Source of the DNA: Providencia rettgeri
GTDB taxonomy: Bacteria > Pseudomonadota > Gammaproteobacteria > Enterobacterales > Enterobacteriaceae
Length of the DNA stretch: 64,000 bases
Assembly: GCF_023205015.1 (NCBI RefSeq)
Contig: NZ_CP096258.1
Location: forward strand, 1,116,001 to 1,180,000
Direction of reading: 5' to 3'
The position numbers and the translations under genes were made by a program. The notes below the pieces were generated by a model. It did not search any database and was not told where the DNA came from. It was given only the letters and a program-made list of their open reading frames with translations. Positions 60,679 through 64,000 of this stretch are shown here, piece after piece (the stretch's first letter is position 1; each line of letters starts with the position of its first letter).

Positions 60679-61851
60679 TTAAGGTGTAATTTTTTCAGGT
60701 TCAACAGGAACCACATTTTCGGATGGGTAGCAGCCTAATATTTTAATTGACCTAGTAATTGTTGAAAGTTCTCTTAAAGCTTGTTGCATATTATCTGAAC
60801 GCAAGTTTGCATGAACATCGACATAAAACATCTCTTCCCAGGGTTTTCCATTAATTGGGCGTGATTCTAACTTGCTCATAATTATCTTATTATTTTTCAA
60901 AATAACTAATGCATCAACTAAAGCACCAGCTTGTTGGCCAGTGGTCAGAAGCAGTGTTGTTTTTGCAGGAACTTGTTCTGTGACTTCAATTGGTTGTGGT
61001 GCAACAACAATAAAGCGAGTCATATTAATTTGCTGATTAGCAAGGTTATGCTCTATTACACTTAAATCGTATAATGCGCCACCGGCTTCACTTCCAAGAG
61101 CTGCGACACTCGGTGAGTTTTGATCGGCAACCATTTGCATTGCGGTTGATGTGCTATCACAATATTTTATTTCCCAGTGTGGGAATTGCGCTAAGTACTG
61201 GCTACATTGCTGGAAAGGCTGTGGGTGGCTATAAACGGTTTTGATCTGGCTGAGATCGGTATTTCCTGTCGTTAAGAGGCAATGATTAATTGGGAGTCGA
61301 ATCTCTCCGACGATTGATAATGACGTATTTTGCAGTAAATCGTAAACATCGTTAATTGCACCTGAACTGGTATTTTCTATTGGCAAAATACCGTATTCTG
61401 CTTGCCCATTTTCAACTAATGAAAAAATATCTTGGAATTTGTGGCAACTGCATTCAACCAACTGGTCAAAATGACGGGCTGAGTACTGGCGTGCAGCAAT
61501 GTGTGAATAAGAGCCTTTCGGCCCTAAAAATGCGAAACGGGCAGTGTCACTAGGGGTTAAATTTAAATGCTTTTGTAAAATCGCCTGTTGTGTAAGAACA
61601 GAGTCCTCAATAATCATTTGAAATAAACGAGTAATATAAAAACCATCAAGTCCTAGAGGTTTGCCTTTGTTAATTAAAACATCCAAAAGCTGGCGTTCAC
61701 GGTCTTTATCGCGAATCGGGCGGCTATCATCAATTTTTGTTTCAGCAACTTCAACAGCATAACCACGGCGCTTTGCTAAAAGATTGAGTAACTCACTATC
61801 TAGTTGGCTTATTTTTTCTCTTACTTTCAATAAATTAGTGCTGTTTTCCAT
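60679..61851 (-). CDS. pheA: PheA, chorismate mutase / prephenate dehydratase
   Basis: A 390-aa fusion: AroQ chorismate mutase (about 1-90), prephenate dehydratase (about 100-285; GPKGSYSH, IENTSSGAINDVYDLL, MTRF) and ACT regulatory domain (about 300-380; GALVDAL and ESRPINGKPW, the Phe-binding motifs). It makes phenylpyruvate. I use the ATG at 61851, after AGGGG. Transcription is controlled by the pheL attenuator just upstream. Confidence 0.96.
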   Translation of the reverse strand: MENSTNLLKVREKISQLDSELLNLLAKRRGYAVEVAETKIDDSRPIRDKDRERQLLDVLINKGKPLGLDGFYITRLFQMIIEDSVLTQQAILQKHLNLTPSDTARFAFLGPKGSYSHIAARQYSARHFDQLVECSCHKFQDIFSLVENGQAEYGILPIENTSSGAINDVYDLLQNTSLSIVGEIRLPINHCLLTTGNTDLSQIKTVYSHPQPFQQCSQYLAQFPHWEIKYCDSTSTAMQMVADQNSPSVAALGSEAGGALYDLSVIEHNLANQQINMTRFIVVAPQPIEVTEQVPAKTTLLLTTGQQAGALVDALVILKNNKIIMSKLESRPINGKPWEEMFYVDVHANLRSDNMQQALRELSTITRSIKILGCYPSENVVPVEPEKITP

Positions 61852-61880
61852 TCTGCCCACCCCTGTTAATATTATGATAT

Positions 61881-61908
61881 AAAAAAAGCCCCCTAGAGGG
61901 GGCTTTTT
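61881..61908 (-). terminator. pheA attenuator
   Basis: AAAAAGCCCCC and GGGGGCTTTTT flank a 4-base loop; read leftward it ends in TTTTTTT. It lies between pheL and pheA. Upstream segments (61940-61956, GGGGC...) can pair alternatively with it, as expected for an antiterminator. Confidence 0.88.
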
Positions 61909-61950
61909 AATTTTGTCTTCTTTTCTTTCTCGAACGACAAAAGCCCCTAA

Positions 61951-61995
61951 TTAGGCGTTGCTAAAGAAGAAAAAGAAAACAAAATTAAGATTCAT
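61951..61995 (-). CDS. pheL: PheL, pheA leader peptide
   Basis: A 14-codon frame reading M-N-L-N-F-V-F-F-F-F-F-S-N-A, six Phe residues, with AAAGG 8 bases before the ATG and a transcription attenuator right downstream. The peptide differs from E. coli PheL (also Phe-rich) but its role is clear: ribosome stalling at Phe codons when Phe-tRNA is scarce favours the antiterminator. Confidence 0.92.
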   Translation of the reverse strand: MNLNFVFFFFFSNA

Positions 61996-62071
61996 ATGGA
62001 TACCTTTCGTCAGATTCAATTTAAATAAACCCGATACTCACTCAGAAGTCAATAGATAAGGATCAGAAACA

Positions 62072-62100
62072 TAAAAAACGCGCCCATAGTGAGCGCGTTT
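62072..62100 (-). terminator. raiA terminator
   Basis: AAACGCGC and GCGCGTTT with a 9-base loop; on the minus strand it is followed by TTTTTTATG. It lies 36 bp past the raiA stop. Confidence 0.85.
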
Positions 62101-62135
62101 ATAAGGTTCAAGATTAGTTGATAGATAATATAAAA

Positions 62136-62468
62136 TTATAACGTAACAGTATTATTCGCTTCTTTTACACTATTATAGGCTCTTCTTGATTCTCCTTTAT
62201 GTTGCACTTTATTGAGTTGTCTTTCGAGTTTGTTAATTAGTTCATTAATTGCAACGTACATATCTTCATGCTTGGCACTTGCGACCAATTTTCCTGTCGC
62301 TGTTTTTATGTTGGCATCAACCATAAAACCTTGTGGCTCTTTTGATAATACAACATGGGTATTTATCAGAGATACTTGCCACTTGTCGAGTTTTGTTAGA
62401 CGGCTCTCAATGTGCTCACGAATCGCTGGGGTAATGTCCATTTGCTTGCTAGTAATGTTCACTATCAT
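62136..62468 (-). CDS. raiA: RaiA (YfiA), ribosome-associated inhibitor
   Basis: A 110-aa HPF/YfiA-family protein that binds the 30S decoding region in stationary phase or cold and blocks translation. MIVNITSKQMDITPAIREHIE and KHEDMYVAINELINKLERQL match E. coli. The ATG at 62468 follows AGAGGT; longer in-frame starts up to 62546 are rejected. Confidence 0.95.
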   Translation of the reverse strand: MIVNITSKQMDITPAIREHIESRLTKLDKWQVSLINTHVVLSKEPQGFMVDANIKTATGKLVASAKHEDMYVAINELINKLERQLNKVQHKGESRRAYNSVKEANNTVTL

Positions 62469-62783
62469 ATAGTTACCTCTCATTGTTTCCGTCTTTGTTG
62501 AGTTCAGAATACCTGTTCTTGCTAAGAAAAAATTGATGTAGATCACATCTCATTCAGGGGAAGAGTTGCACCCATCCGAAGTGTGATTTCACGTAAAAAA
62601 GGGGCGAAAAAGCATTGCCAAGATGAATGGTTTAAGGGAAACTGATTGGGTTGGCTAACGGAACGGTTATTGGCCTGAGTTTTTTTTGGGTTAAAATTAG
62701 TAACTTAAATGAGCAAGCAACTAAATCACTGCTAACAAAGAAAAACAGCAGCCATGGCTGCTGTTTTAGATCTTACGATGGTA
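62469..62783. other. raiA-bamD intergenic region
   Basis: A 315-bp gap with the raiA promoter region and the bamD terminator (62741-62768). No gene seen. Confidence 0.6.
62741..62768 (-). terminator. bamD terminator
   Basis: A perfect palindrome, AAAACAGCAGCC then its complement around ATGG, followed leftward by TTCTTTG. 16 bp past the bamD stop. Confidence 0.85.
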
Positions 62784-63515
62784 TTATTGTGGGTTTACAG
62801 CAATAATACTCGCAACTTTATTCGCTTCTTGGTTTAGCCCCATCTCATTATAAGCAATTTCCATGTATGCTAAGGCATTACGTGTTGCTTCTGTGTCTGG
62901 GTAGTCTTTTAGCATTTGTTGAACACGATTAACAACCGCGACATAAGCACCGCGTTTGTTGTAGTATTCGACAACAGAAAGGTCGAATTTCGCTAAGCGG
63001 TCTTTTAAGAAGACTAACCGCTTACTCGCATCATTGGAGTATAGGCTGTTAGGGTAGTAGCGCACTAGCTGACTGAAATCTTTGAATGCAACTCGTGCAT
63101 GCTGTGGGTCTCTGTCTGAGCGGTCGATACCAAAAAGGCCTTGCAATAAGCTATCATCCAGAGCCATTGCGGTTAAGCCTCGCATATAGAGGACATAATC
63201 AATATTTGGATGAGTTGGATTCAAACGCATGAAACGGTCAATCGCGGCTATCGCCATTGGCAGCTCTGCTGATTTATAATATGCATAAATCAGGTCTAAT
63301 TGAACCTGTTGAGCATATGGACCAAATGGATAACGGTTATCAAGAGCTTCAAATTGTTTAATCGCTGCTTTAAAATTGCCGTCCTGTAACTTTTGCTGAC
63401 CCGTTGCATATATTTCAGCAGGGGAGCTATCAGGGCTGACTTCAGGAGTGCTGGAACAGCCGACTAAAATCAGGCTCAACGTGGCTGCAGCCACCAGATT
63501 TTTCATACGTATCAT
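62784..63515 (-). CDS. bamD: BamD, outer membrane assembly lipoprotein
   Basis: A 243-aa lipoprotein with lipobox LILVGCSS (Cys about residue 20) and five TPR-like helical repeats (YPFGPYAQQVQLDLIYAYYK, LNPTHPNIDYVLYMRGL). Essential partner of BamA for beta-barrel insertion. The ATG at 63515 gives MIRMKNLVAAATLSL, close to E. coli MTRMKYLVAAATLSL; GTG 63518 and ATG 63506 are alternatives. Divergent from rluD. Confidence 0.95.
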   Translation of the reverse strand: MIRMKNLVAAATLSLILVGCSSTPEVSPDSSPAEIYATGQQKLQDGNFKAAIKQFEALDNRYPFGPYAQQVQLDLIYAYYKSAELPMAIAAIDRFMRLNPTHPNIDYVLYMRGLTAMALDDSLLQGLFGIDRSDRDPQHARVAFKDFSQLVRYYPNSLYSNDASKRLVFLKDRLAKFDLSVVEYYNKRGAYVAVVNRVQQMLKDYPDTEATRNALAYMEIAYNEMGLNQEANKVASIIAVNPQ

Positions 63516-63652
63516 CACGTGTAGGTTATCCTCTGAGTGTTTCGAGGGAGTCTATCCATAAGGCTCCCGGCAAAATTCGAGTTACAATAGCATATATTTT
63601 AAATGAAACGGCGCTGCCGTCAAAATACAAACACCAAAAAGTAGATTAATTT

Positions 63653-64000
63653 ATGGCTCAACAAGTACAACTTAGTGCAACTATCGCTGAATCACAGCTT
63701 GGTCAACGTTTAGATCAGGCTTTGGCCGAATTGTTCCCTGATTATTCACGTTCTCGCATAAAAGAATGGATTTTAGCTGATAGAGTGCAGGTTAATGGCA
63801 AAGTTATCAATAAGCCAAAAGAAAAAGTTTTCGGCAGTGAACAAATTTTAATCGATGCCCTCATTGAAGAAGATAATCGCTGGGAACCACAAGATATCCC
63901 ACTTAATGTGATTTATGAAGATGAAGATATCCTAATTATTAATAAACCACGTGATTTAGTTGTTCACCCTGGTGCAGGGAACCCTGATGGCACAATTTTG
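63653..64000 (+). CDS. rluD: RluD, 23S rRNA pseudouridine synthase (5' part only)
   Basis: The first 116 codons, cut by the window end. An S4 RNA-binding domain (about 15-80; GQRLDQALAELFPDYSRSRIKEWI, VQVNGK) and the start of the catalytic domain (IIYEDEDILIINKPRDLVVHPG in parts). The catalytic Asp lies beyond the window. It should modify U1911, U1915 and U1917 in helix 69. Position divergent to bamD matches E. coli. Confidence 0.93.
   Translation, partial: MAQQVQLSATIAESQLGQRLDQALAELFPDYSRSRIKEWILADRVQVNGKVINKPKEKVFGSEQILIDALIEEDNRWEPQDIPLNVIYEDEDILIINKPRDLVVHPGAGNPDGTIL

Overview
The window reads as a contiguous chromosomal segment of a low-GC (about 40% by eye) member of the Enterobacterales. 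Protein similarity, gene order and ERIC elements point to the Morganellaceae, most likely Providencia. The genus is an inference from recalled sequences, not a database result. There is no sign of prophage, insertion sequence, plasmid or CRISPR array. Almost everything is core housekeeping DNA, with a few small accessory patches.

Layout. (1) 98-6925, minus strand: hemW-rdgB-yggT-proC-yggS, then ruvX-yqgE-gshB-rsmE. (2) 7206-11709: a lone prepilin peptidase with an unusual N-terminal half, a DsbA-family oxidoreductase, a secreted metallo-beta-lactamase-fold protein with a divergent LysR-type regulator, then lysR/lysA. (3) 13267-15272: an AT-rich three-gene island of unknown function, in which two paralogous exported Sel1-like proteins flank an acidic EF-hand/RTX-like protein. 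This is the best candidate for something undescribed. (4) 15352-20290: fadE, gmhA, yafJ, dpaA. (5) 20707-28063: the complete Na+-NQR operon nqrABCDEF with its maturation genes apbE and nqrM. (6) 28261-37917: a GDPD-like protein, dinB, pepD, gpt, frsA, crl, proBA, aroL. (7) 38058-46466: aas-lplT, pncC, recA, alaS, csrA. (8) 46903-47470: one tRNA-Ser and three identical tRNA-Arg genes. (9) 47667-52100: gshA, the MicA small RNA, luxS, corB, ypjD. (10) 52485-55993: ffh and the rpsP-rimM-trmD-rplS operon. (11) 56517-61995: aroF-tyrA, a chemoreceptor, and pheA with its pheL attenuator. (12) 62136-64000: raiA, bamD and the start of rluD.

How the genes work together. Na+-NQR is encoded with its FMN transferase (ApbE) and iron-site maturation factor (NqrM); the covalent-FMN threonines and the iron-site and 2Fe-2S cysteines are all present. 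Glutathione synthesis is represented by gshA and gshB, proline synthesis by proB, proA and proC, and aromatic amino acid synthesis by aroL, aroF, tyrA and pheA. Several regulatory sites are readable directly: LexA boxes at recA and dinB, a FadR operator at fadE, TyrR boxes at aroF, a FliA (sigma-28) promoter at the chemoreceptor, the pheL attenuator, and MicA with a sigma-E-like promoter. Gene order differs from E. coli in several places: no recX between recA and alaS, no phoE between crl and proB, no yggU, proC moved into the yggS cluster, and aas-lplT placed next to aroL/pncC.
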